64,000 nt of DNA from Lolium rigidum (Eukaryota; Streptophyta; Magnoliopsida; Poales; Poaceae). A program made the translations under genes and the position numbers. Below the pieces are notes generated by a model. That model saw only the letters and a program-made list of their open reading frames with translations, was not told where the DNA came from and made no database searches. Shown here in pieces: positions 9,078-20,883 of the stretch (positions are counted from its first letter, which is position 1; each line of letters begins with the position of its first letter). Location of the stretch: positions 38,031,047-38,095,046 of the forward strand of contig NC_061510.1 in the NCBI RefSeq assembly GCF_022539505.1. The letters are read 5' to 3'.

Positions 9078-11273
9078 ATGGACTTCATCAACGACAACAC
9101 GGGCTGCTTCGCTAATGGAGGTAAGTTCCCCAGGAACGGCCGCATCATCGAGTTCGGGAGCTTCCGCGTCTACTACGGCACCGTCCCCGAGCGCCAGTGC
9201 CTCTCGCCGGTGCTGGTGGCTCCGGACCCGCCAAGATCTGCGCTTCGCAGCGGCCACGCCGCCGGCAGCATCGAGGTGCTGGTGGTTGGCGCGGCTGACG
9301 CCGGCAAGGGAGCTGCGGCGGAAGGCGCAGGACCGACGAAGTCCACGTGCACGGCCAAGCCGCCGACCGAGCGCAACCAGGAGGTTGCGGGTGCATCCAC
9401 AGCGCCACCGGAGACTCCTCCCCAAGCGGCCATGAACGTGCTGGCGACGCCCCTCGCGCAGAACATCGATCCGGCAGCGGCTCAGGCGGAGCTGGAGGCA
9501 CAACAACAGAAGCTGCTCTCCGCGGGCGCGGACATCATCCGGGCGCAGCGCGAGCTGAACCTGACCCTACGTGAGTATAATGCTGTCTGCTTCTGTTAGC
9601 GCTCGGGCTGCCAGGATACCGGAAAACCGGCTTAGGGCTCGCAATCTAGATCATGATCTGCGTAAGGAAGTTCTTGCCGGAAAAAACACCTCTGCATCTT
9701 TGAGCATTGTAGAGAAGCCTAAGTACAGTAGCCCGGATAAAACCATAAAAGCTGCTAGGGCTGCAGTAGAGCTGTCTGAATCGCTTACCGGAGATGCCTT
9801 AGCTAAACAACAGGATCGTGTTAGGGAGTTGCTTGACATGATTCGGGAACAAAATGCTGAGCAGCTTGCTAAAGTAAACAAAGCTGCGGCTTCAAAATCT
9901 GTGCGTTCTACAAAGAATGCCGGAAGCAAGTCCCATGGGCAGGCATCGTCCCCCCATCCGGACAAGAGAAAAAAAGGAGTGAATGCGCAGCAAATGACTG
10001 TGTACGATCCGGTACTTGCCGGAAAACAACAAGCCGGGCGACATGAGGCCGGTAGAAAAAGCCAAGGGGCAGGTCGCGGTTATGCCGGAAAGGGCTACGC
10101 CGGAAATGACAATGCCGGTAGAGAAGAAAGCAGGCAAAACTATCGTGCACCAAGGGCAGCCTATCTGGAGGAGGAGATGCCTCCGCCAAGGTACCGGCAG
10201 GCAAGGGCCGCGGAATCGGAACGTTATGATGAAGCTGATTCAGGAGTTGAAAGAATTGCAGCCTACCGGAACCCTTTGGGGCCACGGCTAGGAGAAAGGT
10301 GCCTACCAGACCGGGATGCGAGACACAGGCTGGATAGGGTCTACTTATCTGAAATGATCGAGGCAGAAGGTCCTCCTGGCCCAAAACACGGATCATGAAA
10401 GAGGAACCACCGGTTCGCAACTTCATGTTGCCCCGTGACACAAAAACATATGATGGCACCACTAAGCCAGAAGACTGGCTTGCGGATTACGTGACCGCAG
10501 TGTACGTTGCTGGCGGCGGAGGAACTGTCAATGGTGGAGGAAACCGGCACTGGGCCGTGAGAATTGTACCATCTTTCCTGGTAGGACCGGCACGCATCTG
10601 GCTTAACAACTTGCCGGCAGGAAGCATAAATGGATGGCTGGACTTTGAGGAAGCTTTCGTGAGCAACTTCAGCAGCACCTACCGGAGGCCAAACAGGCCT
10701 CAGCAGCTCGCCTTGTGCGTGCAGCGCCATAATGAAACAGATCGGGATTATCTGACCCGGTGGAACTCCATAAGAAACTCTTGCGAAGGGGTAAACGAGG
10801 CACAGGCCATTGCTTGGTTTTGCAATGGGTGCAGAAGAGGCTCACCGCTGTGGCAAAAGCTACAGAGAAACATGCCAACAACTATGGCAGAGATGATACG
10901 TGTGGCAGATAACTACGCATTGGGAGACCCAATGCAACCGGCAGTACAAGCTGAGCCGGAACAAACAAACCAACCTCAGCAGCGCCAAGAGCAGTACCGG
11001 GATAACCGACACAACAAAATAAGGGAAGATTTTCCGGATAGAAGGTACGGGCAACAAGTGGCCAAGGTGCAGGATAATTCCGGCGCCAGCGGAAGCCAGA
11101 GGCAAAAAACCGGATCGCAGCCATGGACGGGTCCTAAAAAACAATGGGTTGAAAAGAAGCCGTGGGGAGAGAAAAAAATTGGCAAGAACCTACAAGATAT
11201 ACCATGGAATCCGCAATGGAACAACCATGCCGGTTTCACACTCCGAATCCGGCGAAGCCGGCAAACCATTTGA
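9078..11273 (+). pseudogene. gag region of the second Tat-like element
   Basis: Coding sequence runs through several frames. An N-terminal part begins MDFINDNTGCFANGG at 9078; a Lys/Arg- and Gln-rich part occupies 9571-10398; the capsid core is at 10395-11273. The core contains TYDGTTKPEDWLADYV, ARIWLNNLPAG and a FEEAFVSNFSS segment, all typical of the Retrotrans_gag domain. GT sites (for example GTAAGT at 9121) might reflect splicing, but frameshifts are the simpler explanation for the frame changes. Gag forms the particle in which reverse transcription occurs. Confidence 0.75.
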
Positions 11274-12017
11274 CAAAAGATTGTTCCTGGATCAAATACT
11301 TGATGTTGAAAGGTGCGGTAAAAGATGCGCAAGCACAAGGCTGTACTACGATACTACCACCATCGCAAGACATGTTGCGGCAACAACTACCACCGCCACC
11401 ACCGCTTACCGGAGCGAACGCTCTACCGGTACAGCCTCAGCCAAACCGGCAGCAGCACCAGCAAGTTCATCAGGTGGGAGATGGCAATGGCCAACCGCCA
11501 CCACCGGCACCTTTGGGCCGGAATATTTATCAGGATCCGGACTTGTTCTGTGTTGTGTTCGTTACTGAGCCAACTGACAAGCAAAGCATGCATCGCCGTT
11601 CCATGGAAGTGAACGCAGTGATGCCGGCACTACCAAAATACATGTTGTGGTCAGATCAGGAAATCGCCTGGTCGTTCAAGGATCACCCAAAAATAATGCC
11701 AAACCCGGGTGGTTATGCTCTTGTCGTAGACCCAATCATGCATGGGCCAACGACTCGGGTAAAATTCAGCAAAGTGCTGATAGACAATGGAAGCAGCATA
11801 AACATAATGTACCGGCACACCATGCGTACACTGGGGATAACAGAGAACATTTTACAACCAACTCACACAACATTCCACGTAATTGTTCCGGGGCTCTCCT
11901 GTTCACCCATGGGAAAAGTCCGGGTAGATGTGTCATTCGGAGGACGTGACAATTGCTGGGTGGAAAACCTTCTGTTCGAAGTGGTGGATCTAGACAGTCC
12001 TTATCATGCACTGCTGG
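11162..12017 (+). pseudogene. gag C-terminus and aspartic protease, truncated
   Basis: This frame overlaps the end of the capsid frame, so a frameshift lies near 11160-11230. It begins with a PCRFHTP...HLTKDC segment like the C/H linker of Tat elements, then a Gln/Pro-rich stretch, then the retroviral-type protease core VLIDNGSSINIMY followed by DSPYHALL. The catalytic Asp is present, with DNG where DTG or DGG is more usual. Coding homology ends at 12017; downstream residues in this frame come from the next LTR. Confidence 0.8.
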
Positions 12018-12559
12018 TGTCGAGGGTACTCCTCGGCAATGCCCTCCGATTGGGGCTTAGGGTTGATGGAATCCTGCAAGCTGATACGAGACATCGGTTC
12101 ACAGACAAGCGGGGAGAGCGATTTACCCAGGTTCGGGGCCCTCGATGAGGTAAAACCCTTACGTCTTGCCTGTCTGTTCTTGATTATGAAGATATTGGGT
12201 TACAATGGGGTGCCGAATAGTTCGGCTGAGATCTCGTCGAGAGGCTAAGTGCTATGGTGACCTAGCTCTAGACTTTTGGTGGCTAAGATTGCTAAGATTG
12301 ATTGTGTCCCTCGGCAGCCCCTCTCTTGGCCTTTATATAAGGGGCCAGGTCTCAAGAGGTCTCACCGAATACGACTAGGTTTACATTAGTTTCAAATCTA
12401 ATCTTTCCTTATTCGGCTGCTTCCTTGTCTTGCCCGCCAAGGAATCTTCTGGTGCGCCATCCAGGTGGCCCGTCTTGCCTCCAAGTGCCTTCATGGGCCT
12501 CCAAATAGTTAATACAGGATAGGGCAATGTCGGTTACCCGAAGGGTAATGCCCACGTCA
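12018..12559 (-). repeat. 3' LTR of the third Tat-like element (542 bp)
   Basis: Boundaries are TGTCGAGGG at 12018 and CACGTCA at 12559 on the plus strand. A TATA motif lies at 12332-12339 (TATATAAAG on the minus strand). The C-rich GTAGCCCCCGAGTG immediately right of it is the reverse complement of a polypurine tract, which fixes the orientation. Confidence 0.75.
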
Positions 12560-12674
12560 GTAGCCCCCGAGTGTCTAGCCGAACATAGTTCGGGTAGAGA
12601 CTGAAGCATGCTTCCTTTTAATGTTCTTCTCCTTGATTGTTCTTGTTCATCTTGAATCAGCATCATCTTCTTTT

Positions 12675-13157
12675 GTCGGGTGCGCGTCAGCGCTCCCGAT
12701 GGGAGTAACCCCCGAGTCTAGGTACGGATGCTTGCAATCCGTGCGTAGACTCAAGTTGTACCACTCGAACGTTTTGCTCTGCCGAAGTTTTTCTGCAAAT
12801 CTACATAGGTCATCCGATATATTTTCCGCATTCAAGGGATAATGAGTAACGTGCCCAGCTTTTGCTGGTTAACTACCGATGGTAAAACAACATTACCCTA
12901 CACAGAATCAAGTCCCCGGGCATGATCCTGGAGTGCAAAAAAGTTCTATCGGGTGCGCGTCCAGCGCTCCCGATGGGAGTAGCCCCCGAGTCTGGGCACG
13001 GGTGCTTGCCACCGGGTGCAGACTCGAGCAATCATCTTTTTCTTCAACCTTTTTTCTTCGAATCCTTATTCTGTCGAGTGCGCGTCCAGCGCTCCCGATG
13101 GGAGTAGCCCCCGAGTCTAAGTGCAGATGCTCGCAATCTGTGCATAGACTCAAGTTC
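12675..13157. repeat. Three hairpin-forming repeat units containing PPT-like cores
   Basis: Units of about 82 bp begin near 12675, 12949 and 13074. Each has a short hairpin CTCCCGATGGGAG (12693-12705, 12967-12979, 13092-13104), a copy of the PPT-like GTAGCCCCCGAGTCT, then a longer hairpin closed by GAGTCT(A/G) and its complement (12714-12752, 12988-13025, 13113-13151). Two stem pairs change on both sides between units, which keeps the pairing. A fourth copy of the short hairpin is at 27113-27125. The remaining bases between 12560 and 13567 hold no gene. Confidence 0.8.
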
Positions 13158-14348
13158 ATCATCCGATACCTTTTTTATTCCTTCGAGTGCTTTGAGCATT
13201 CCTCACGACGTCATTGATGACGTTTTACTGACATCTTGATTTTGACTGATAAAACGCGACCCGCTGGGCTCATGTTTTCTCTGTCTGGCCCTATTTTTAA
13301 GCAATATCCGCCCTTCTCGCACAGTTACCAAGGCTCCTCCTCGATTTCCGCAATCATCAATGGAAAAAGGTCCACTTAATGAACTGGCAGCAATGACACA
13401 TGCCCACGCAGTCCTCAAGTTCTCCCTCTCTTAAAATCTCCAAAGGACGAAAAATCTCTAATCTTCTCCCATATTTTCCGTAGCATCTTCTTGTCCTTCT
13501 TCTTCTTCCTTTCTTCGCAACCGCTGCGCCGCCACCACCGCTTTTCCGATCCTCCCCAGATCTCGCAATGGTGAAGAAGAAGAACCTCACTGCCGCCGCC
13601 AGCTCCACGAGCGGTGGCGCCGCCGGCAAATCTTCCTCGAATCTTCCGAAGAGGAGTGCTCCAGACGTTCCTCCTCCAGCTCCGGCGCCACCAGCGCCAC
13701 CAGGCTCGATAGCCAAACCTGGGGATTGGCTAGCGTCATCTATCACGAAACGTGATGAGAAGAGGGCCCGAAGCCTTGGGTTAATCTCCTCCGACGAGGG
13801 GAACGTGATTCTCCCAGGTGCGATTTCTCGGCCCAATCCCCCTGCTGGCTTTTCCGTGGTGTTCCTGTCGTTCTTGTATCGGGGTCTCTCGCTTCCTGCT
13901 CATGAATTCCTTCTTCATCTTCTGCGGTCTTACGAAATCCAACTGTGGCAACTCACTCCTAACTCAATCCTTCACGTTGCTGTGTTCATCACCCTCTGTG
14001 AGGCGTTTTTGGGCATTGAGCCTCATTTTGGGTTGTGGAAAAAGATCTTTTATGTAAAGAGGTACAGCAGTAGTAATGGATCTTTTGTCATCGGAGGAGT
14101 GGGGTTTGTGGCTCGTTCAGAGGTTAACTATTTCAGTTTCCCAATGAGAGAATCTGTGCAAGGATGGAGACTGAAATGGTTTTATGTCAAGGATTCCTTG
14201 ACAACCGAGTCCCAGCTTCCTCGCTTTGCCGATGTCCTCGAAGCCAAGCCTAAGGATTCTTGGAAGAACATTCTCTCTCCCGACGAAAGGGCAGCAGCCG
14301 ACGAATTATTTGCCAAATTTCTTCGAATCAAAGAGGCCGATGGTCAAA

Positions 14349-17300
14349 TGTCAACACCCGGATTTTTAAGTCCAGATGCCTATTATGCCGTACATCGCAA
14401 TCCCAGGAATAATGTTTTTGCGAGACATAATAGTAAGTAGCATAGAGTCATCATTTATTACAACACATATTGTCTTACAACCATAGATCACATGATCCAA
14501 TATTACACGAATATATTGTTCAACATCACAAATAGTAGCGGAAGCGAAGTAGTAGTGGACTATCTATTCCACAGGCAACGCTTGACGTTAGAAGACGATC
14601 CTAGTTATCGTAGACGTCCTGTTGTCCGTCCTCCTGATACTGGTGCTCTCCTTCATAGTATGGCATTTGAATAGCCAGGGCAAAGCCATGAGTACTTTAA
14701 AGTACTCGCAAACTAACACTAGAATAATTACTTATTAAGTGTATTAAGGGGGTGCTAAGCTCTAGGTTTATTTGCATAAAGCCACGTTTTAGTTTGATAA
14801 ACATTTAGTAAAGCCTTATCATGTGCTAGACTAACTCAAGTGAGAACATTAGTGTCATTCCCACAACTCATATTTATTCACCTCAATATCACCTTTCAAG
14901 TCACCATCCCTTTTTAAGATCAAAACTTATGATAACGGAGATAGTATGGCCTTTCCAATCGTCCTTAACCGTGGACACGGCTATTCGAATAGGTTTAACA
15001 CTCTGCAGAGGTTGTACTCTTGTGCCACAACTTTTTATTACATCCGTCGAGGATAACCCCGAATCATCGTAACACAGTACGCGGATCATCAACCATAACC
15101 TTTCACTTATATATGCTAGTATGAGCACCTCTCCCCATGAGCTTGGCCTCCCGGTGAAAACCGCAGATCAACCCGGGAACTGCACAGGGCTTGGGCCGTA
15201 CATTCACCTCATATTAACCTCATTCCACACTTAACGGAGGCAGCCTCGGCGTAACCCCTATGATGCTTGTTAGAGGGAACCCATACTAAAATACACAAGT
15301 TTCTAGTTCAGCCCTACCAATAATCAGGTATTGTGGGGGTACTTGTATAATTGGAAGGGTATCGCATTCAAACCCAATCATCAATTTTATCAAAAATCAC
15401 CATCTTCTCTTGTTCACATCCACCTCCACTTTACTTTCTTTCAAAGTCATTTCACTTGACCATGTTCCCATCTAGAGTAGTCAATTTTAATTGATTAGCA
15501 CTAGCAACTATATGAGGGGTGCTATCTAGCTTTGAGTTGTACTAATCTAAATCCAAGTATTGCTCTACTCTAGACCAAATGAATCATAGATCAAAAAGTA
15601 CTTTGAAATAAATAAGCAAAAGTAAATGTAAGTAAAAAAAACATGGGATAGGTAATACATAAAAGTAAAGTGTGATGGTGCCTTTGCTCTTGTAGAGCTA
15701 AGCACTTGTGTTTAGCAAGGGTTAGCTTGCCTTGAGCTGAGTAGTTATCGAAGTTCTCTTCTTCTTCCTGAGAGTAGGCCTCCTCCTCTTGGTATTCCTC
15801 TTTACTAGCGTCTATATACGAATACGAGGTATAAATACTAAACCAAACTCACATACTAAACTAGAAACACTCAAATAGTTCACTCACTAATCCTATCATC
15901 AATCAAACATGGAATGGTGGATTATTTGATGAGTTCTTATATAAGAGAAAATAATTTCCTCTCATTATTCTTATTCTTAAATTTGGTATTTAGATCCTTA
16001 GAGAATTTAATTTCTTCTCCTTGTCTCTTATTAAGATTTAATCTCTTCATATAATAATAAGGTATGAAATATAGGTTGACCCAAGTCAACATTCCATATC
16101 TATTATATGTGAGTACAATTTAATTGAAGTGTTATACTTCACCAAGTTCTAATACTACATTTAAATGAATTTAAATCTCTAAGTAATAATTATCAGGGGT
16201 TCATTAGCCTAAGTCATTTCCCCTGGTCATATTACTTAGGACCAAGATTTAAATGAGAGGGTAGCTCTCATATTACTTATTGAATTTGAATTCAAGTTTA
16301 GTTGCACTAGAATTGACTACATAGCTATTTTATTTGATCTAGTCCATGATCATACAAATAACATGTCTATATTATTGCATAATCAATTAGAGGACATCAT
16401 TTGTGATTTATTAGAATTGGAATCAATTCATAATCTATTCTGGTTAAATTTTAAATAAAGTTTGAATGTGCAAAAGTCCCTGTCTTGTCTTTTTTATCAA
16501 ATTAAATCTACTACGAATTTGGAGGTGGGACCAGTGGCATTGGTTAGATACTTTCATGGGTTTCCAACGGTATAAAGTTTGCTAAATTTGGTTTGGCAGA
16601 TTTCAAATTATTCAAAATTTACTAAACCATCTGCAGCACATTTGAAATAAGTTTAAATCTAAATTTGAATCGTGGGCATAGGCGGGAAACCATAACGGGC
16701 CGAAACATGAACTAATTTCACTGCGCAGCCCAACACGCATCTGGTGCGCTTGGGACGCACTGACAAGGTGGGGGCCACCTGTCGGCGACACTTAACACTG
16801 CGAATCGGTACGAGGGATCTAAACCGTAGGATTAGAAATGAGATCGACGGCGTGTGAGCGTCGTCGTCTCCGGCGAGAGGCGAGCTCACTGGCGGCGAGC
16901 CTAGGGGGTCGGGGAGCCTACCAGGCCGTTGCAGGTGTCTGGCAATGTGCTCGGGGAAGTGGTTGTCGACGAGGAACAGCTTGGTGCAGCGGCGGCGCTC
17001 GGGGAGGCTCCAATCGAAGCAGAGCTTCCGCGAGCTCCGGCGGTCTTGAGCTCGCAATTCGAGCGTCTCCGGCGACGATTGGTGAAATTGATGGGTGGAG
17101 GTGGCTCAGTGAGGAGAGGGGAGTGAATGGTGTGAGGAATGGAGGAGCCGATCGCCTCTATTTATAGGGTCGAGGGTTGGCCGCGGGGTGCTGAGAAGGA
17201 ACGGCCATGGCGCGGCTCCTGTGGCGGGCGAAAGGGCAAGGCGAGGACTGCTACGGCTAGCTGGTGTCCTGGAGATGCTCAACCTGTATCGAGACAGAGA

Positions 17301-18612
17301 AAAGGGCGATGGGAGAGCTCGAGCGCTTGCAGGGTCTGTGGCGCGGCGTGCGGCATTAAAGTGGGGAGGACGACGGCGACGGAGCAGGGGCAGGCTAGGG
17401 ATGATGTCTGGCGTGTAGAGGGCGGGGAGGCGATGCTCGACGCAGGCGTAGCTTGGCCAGAGGAGGACGGAGGTGCTCGAGCGCGTGGTGTCCTGGCGAT
17501 GCCAGAGCGCGGTCACCGCGCGTGCTGGCACGTCCTGGCCAACTTTGGGCGCGCGCGTTCTGGCCAATGCCAAGGCTTGGCGATGCTGGGCTGCGTACGG
17601 TGAGATGCCTGGTGATGCCAAGATGCTCTGGGACAAGGAGAAGAGTTGAGAGGAGGGCTAGCGAGAGGGATGCCAAAGTTGGCCGGGTGTGCTTGACATG
17701 GAAGCTTTCTCTCACTTTTCCACTTTAACCAGCCATGGCAAGTACTTGGACTAGAGGCAGGGATCATAGAGAGGGCTGATGATCACAAGGTAGAGCTGGT
17801 TTAGGCAAGAAACCACTGGATAAAAGAGTGTAACACAATTTGGAAATGATGCCTGCCAAGTGTTTGTTAAAATGGCCGCATGAACTTTTTGTTTGAATTT
17901 TGGTTTTATTTTTGGTGGATCTCATTTATATAATTAATGTGTTGGATTGGTGGTGGTTTTGCTCAATTTGGAGTTGTTTTGCAAAATGGCAAAAGTGACA
18001 TGATCTTCTCTTTATTTCAGCATCCCTACTTGTCACCTTGCTACTGGTCAACCTAGTCAACTCTAGCCATGGTGGTCAACATCAAAGTTACTCATCTTGA
18101 CATGGTCTTGGATGACCTGGCTTTGGTTGACCAAGTTTAGTTTAAGAGTTGAGAGAACCAGTAGGGGTAAAGTAGTGAAGAAAATAATTTTGGGCCATAT
18201 GACCATTATCATATGTATGAAGAAATTTTGATTTCCTTGTGTTTGATTCTTGATCCAAGGGTGCAATTGTGTTAGTTTATCATATTAAAGTATTTTACAA
18301 GCAAGGGGGCAAGCAATTATGGCCTAGGGTGAAGATTTGCAATTTGGCATATTGTGTATGTAAGTGAAATATGGGTTTTTCCCATTTTCTTCATTTCTTC
18401 TCAAACTAGGGTTTGATCATCTTTGTTAGGGTTCAAATAGCAATTGATAATCATACTAACACTCATCATGGCAATTGCACAAAAGAAAATCACTCAAAAG
18501 CATGAATCTATATGTGGCACTATATGCATAGAAAAAGTTTTTGTTAATTGCAAATTTTGAGTTTGGGAAATTTTCTTTCTTGTTGATTGTTGTGGAAACT
18601 TGGGATGTTACA
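14349..18612 (-). repeat. 3' LTR of the gag-only element (4264 bp)
   Basis: Plus-strand ends are TGTCAACACCCGG and GGGATGTTACA, i.e. TGTAACATCCC...GGGTGTTGACA on the element's own strand. It contains an AT-rich body and a GC-rich block (about 16840-17640). The TATA box in this copy is at 17159-17166 (minus). Frames in the GC-rich block recur in the other LTR and have no recognised domain. Confidence 0.92.
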
Positions 18613-18628
18613 AACCCTTCCCCCTTAA
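18613..18628 (-). other. Polypurine tract
   Basis: The minus strand reads TTAAGGGGGAAGGGTT immediately upstream of the 3' LTR. This is the expected plus-strand DNA priming site. Confidence 0.9.
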
Positions 18629-18689
18629 ACAAATCTCGTCCTGAGATTTTAAGAAAAGTTAGGTTCCTAAGAGAGATTGGGCGATATGA

Positions 18690-18974
18690 TTAACAGGAAA
18701 ACATACTCTGCAGGGTCTTGGGTGCTTCCTGAGCTTCGGTGGCAGTCATGTTGTAGTAGCGGCCGTTGTGGTTCTGGTTCTTTCTTGCGGCAAAGCGGCG
18801 TTGGTTCTGAGCAGGTGCAGCGGTGTTGCCGACAATCTTGGCGAGTCTCTTGGGGCACTCATTGGAGTAATGCCCAACCACTCCACACTCATAACAAGTG
18901 ATGGTTGACTTGTCTTTGGGGTTGAGGGGCACAGTGTTGCTTTCAGTCCTTGGGCTAGTGCTGTTGTTGTTGTT

Positions 18975-19019
<45 letters not shown>

Positions 19020-19908
19020 CCCGTTGTTGTTGCTGTTGTTGGGGTTGTTGTTGCCGGTGTGACTGTTGTTGTTGTTGCCTCCGGGCTTCGGGGGTCCTCC
19101 GTGGTTGTTGGTGTAGTTTGGGCGGTAAGTCTGAGCAGTGGGCTTGTTGTACTTTGGAGTATATCCTCCCGATGAGTTGTTGCGGTACTTCTGGGTATTG
19201 CTGGACCCATGCTGGTTCATCATCCGGCGTTTGCGGTTTTCGTTGGCTTGGTGAAGCTTCCCTTCCATCTGGATGGTGGAGTCCACCAGGGATTCTAAGT
19301 CTGCAAAGGGAATGTTGACCAGTACAGTCTGCATCTCGTCGTGGAGTCCGTTCAGAAATCTTTCCTTCCTCTTCTCATTGGTGTCGGTTTCGTCCGGGGC
19401 GTACCTTGACAGAGTAAGGAATCTGTCGCGGCATTCTACCACAGACATTCTGCCTTGCTTGAGTTCACGGAACTCGTCTCTCATCATCTTGATCAGTCCT
19501 TGGGGCACATGGACTTGCTAAACTTCAGCTTGAAGTCTTCCCAGGTCATCATCTGTCCAGCATTCACCAGGCTCGTGCAGGTCCTGACAGGTAGTGGGTG
19601 GCGAAGAGTACTTTCTCTGTGGCTTCAACTTGCGCAACTTCGAGGTTGTTCTCCATTGTCTGGAGCCAGTCATCTGCATCGAGGGGCTCTTCGGTCTTGC
19701 TAAAAATAGGTGGGTTGGTGTTCTGAAAGTTCTTCAGTTTTGAACCAGGGTGGTCGTGGTTTCCATGGTCGTTGTTGTTCTGAGCAATCAGCTGCAGGGC
19801 AGCAATGTTGGCTTGGCGTTCAGCTCTCTCGGCTTCTCGGTCTGCCATCATCATCTCTAGCATCTGCATCATGGTGTCTTGGGTGGCGCTGCGGGTTGGT
19901 GGGGCCAT
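18690..19908 (-). pseudogene. gag of the gag-only element, two frameshifts
   Basis: Starts at ATG 19908 (MAPPTRSATQDTMMQ). It has a Met/Glu-rich N-terminus, a Retrotrans_gag core (DADDWLQTMENNLEV, ATHYLSGPARAW, RDRFLTLSRYAP), an Asn-rich low-complexity stretch and a CCHC zinc knuckle CYECGVVGHYSNEC near the C-terminus. Single-base deletions near 19565 and 19518 put the two halves in different frames, so no full Gag is made from this copy. Gag would package the element RNA. No protease follows; the frame ends about 75 bp before the polypurine tract. Confidence 0.88.
18961..19074. repeat. GTT/TTG microsatellite encoding poly-Asn
   Basis: An almost uninterrupted (TTG)n run at 18962-19019 continues imperfectly to about 19074. 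On the minus strand it is (AAC)n and encodes about 20 consecutive Asn inside the Gag linker before the zinc knuckle. Confidence 0.95.
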
Positions 19909-20178
19909 CTGGGTATCGGAGTAGATGATAAGATAAGAGGGAAATTTCTATGGTTTGTTTGAATTTAAGTTCACAAGTTCAAAACTTGAAAATTGAGTAG
20001 TGTTGAGGGGGTAAAAACAACACTTTTTCATTCATACCAAACATCACACATTACAAATCTAACACACCGTTGGTTTGAAGAACCATTCATTCGCTCTACG
20101 ATACAAGGGGATCCTGATACAACTCACACCTACTTAAGTGCTGGGGTGATACTACTATTCCGGGTGGATTCTTCGTCT

Positions 20179-20652
20179 TTACGGGTGATGTGCTTGGCGA
20201 GAGGCGAGGGCGTTGTCCAAATCCCTGCGGGTTTTGTACAGCCTGAAGTCCTGGGGTGCTTCATAGTGGTTCATCTCCGCGTGTGGTGGCATGGTCATTG
20301 GTCTTCCCATGGAGTCATGTCTTGGGTAGTAGATGAAGCGCGTGTTCTTGATTTTGTTCTCATTTTGTCCACACAGACGGAAAATTGCTTCTTGCATAGC
20401 TCCTACTAGTCCTTCCTCCCAAGTGTTTCCCGTTACCGAAAACCAGATGGTTTCCCATACCGGGGCTCCAAGCTTCCTTCGTAGACCAGTAGAAACGTCC
20501 CACCGAGGTGGTTCTCCGGAGTGGTTGTTGAGGGGTATTCCGAAGAACTCGGGATACGGATGTCCTAGATATTCCACTAGTTGCTTCAAATCCTTTTCGA
20601 ACCTTAGGTCGCCTCCGGGACCAAGCTGATAGGACTCCCATTGGTACTTCAT
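20179..20652 (-). CDS. 157-aa ORF of unknown function between PBS and gag
   Basis: Intact from ATG 20652 to its stop, 215 bp after the PBS and about 270 bp before gag. It begins MKYQWESYQLGPGG. Central and C-terminal segments include GLRRKLGAPVWETIWFSVTG, WEEGLVGAMQEAIFRLCGQ and FRLYKTRRDLDNALA. It has no Cys/His knuckle, membrane span or protease motif; a mix of Trp-rich strands and a helix suggests a folded domain. Similar short ORFs before gag are, to my recollection, present in other grass Gypsy elements, but I cannot name a family. It stays open while the gag behind it carries two frameshifts, which is notable in an element with no enzymes. Confidence 0.6.
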   Translation of the reverse strand: MKYQWESYQLGPGGDLRFEKDLKQLVEYLGHPYPEFFGIPLNNHSGEPPRWDVSTGLRRKLGAPVWETIWFSVTGNTWEEGLVGAMQEAIFRLCGQNENKIKNTRFIYYPRHDSMGRPMTMPPHAEMNHYEAPQDFRLYKTRRDLDNALASRQAHHP

Positions 20653-20866
20653 CTGTGAGAAATTAGGATAAGTAAGTTAAAGAAGTAATCAAGTGTGCAA
20701 AGTTTTAGGTAGGCTTGTAAAGAAAGCAGAGTATAGATTTCTTATTTTTGCAAAAGATCTCAAGGATAAGAGTAAGAACAAGTGTTCACAAATATTCACT
20801 TCATTGGTTTTTGAAACTAAGTTTTTCAAACGTCCATTCTAACTAGGGTCTCCTAAGGTCAAACAA

Positions 20867-20880
20867 TGGCTCTGATACCA
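20867..20880 (-). other. Primer-binding site (initiator tRNA-Met type)
   Basis: The minus strand reads TGGTATCAGAGCCA three bases from the LTR end, matching the 3' end of plant tRNA-iMet. This fixes the right-hand LTR as the 5' LTR. Confidence 0.9.
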
Positions 20881-20883
20881 ACT

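Larger units (their letters stand above)
8264..12017 (+). mobile_element. Tat-like Gypsy retrotransposon, 3'-truncated
   Basis: It has a 5' LTR (8264-8962), PBS TGGCGCCCACCGTGGGG (8965-8981), gag and protease. It stops abruptly at 12017 inside the protease, where the inverted LTR of a third element starts. Reverse transcriptase, RNase H, integrase and 3' LTR are absent from the window. It inserted into the preceding gag; the five bases before it are CAGGA, but the second copy of the target duplication is not seen. Confidence 0.85.

Noticed and set aside
16838..17767. Many Arg/Ala-rich frames in the GC-rich LTR block as genes
   Set aside because: All strands and frames are open because of the composition, there are no domains, and they repeat in the other LTR at 23374-24264.
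18961..19074. Regular repeat as a CRISPR-like array
   Set aside because: It is a GTT microsatellite coding for poly-Asn in Gag; there are no spacers and the genome is a plant's.
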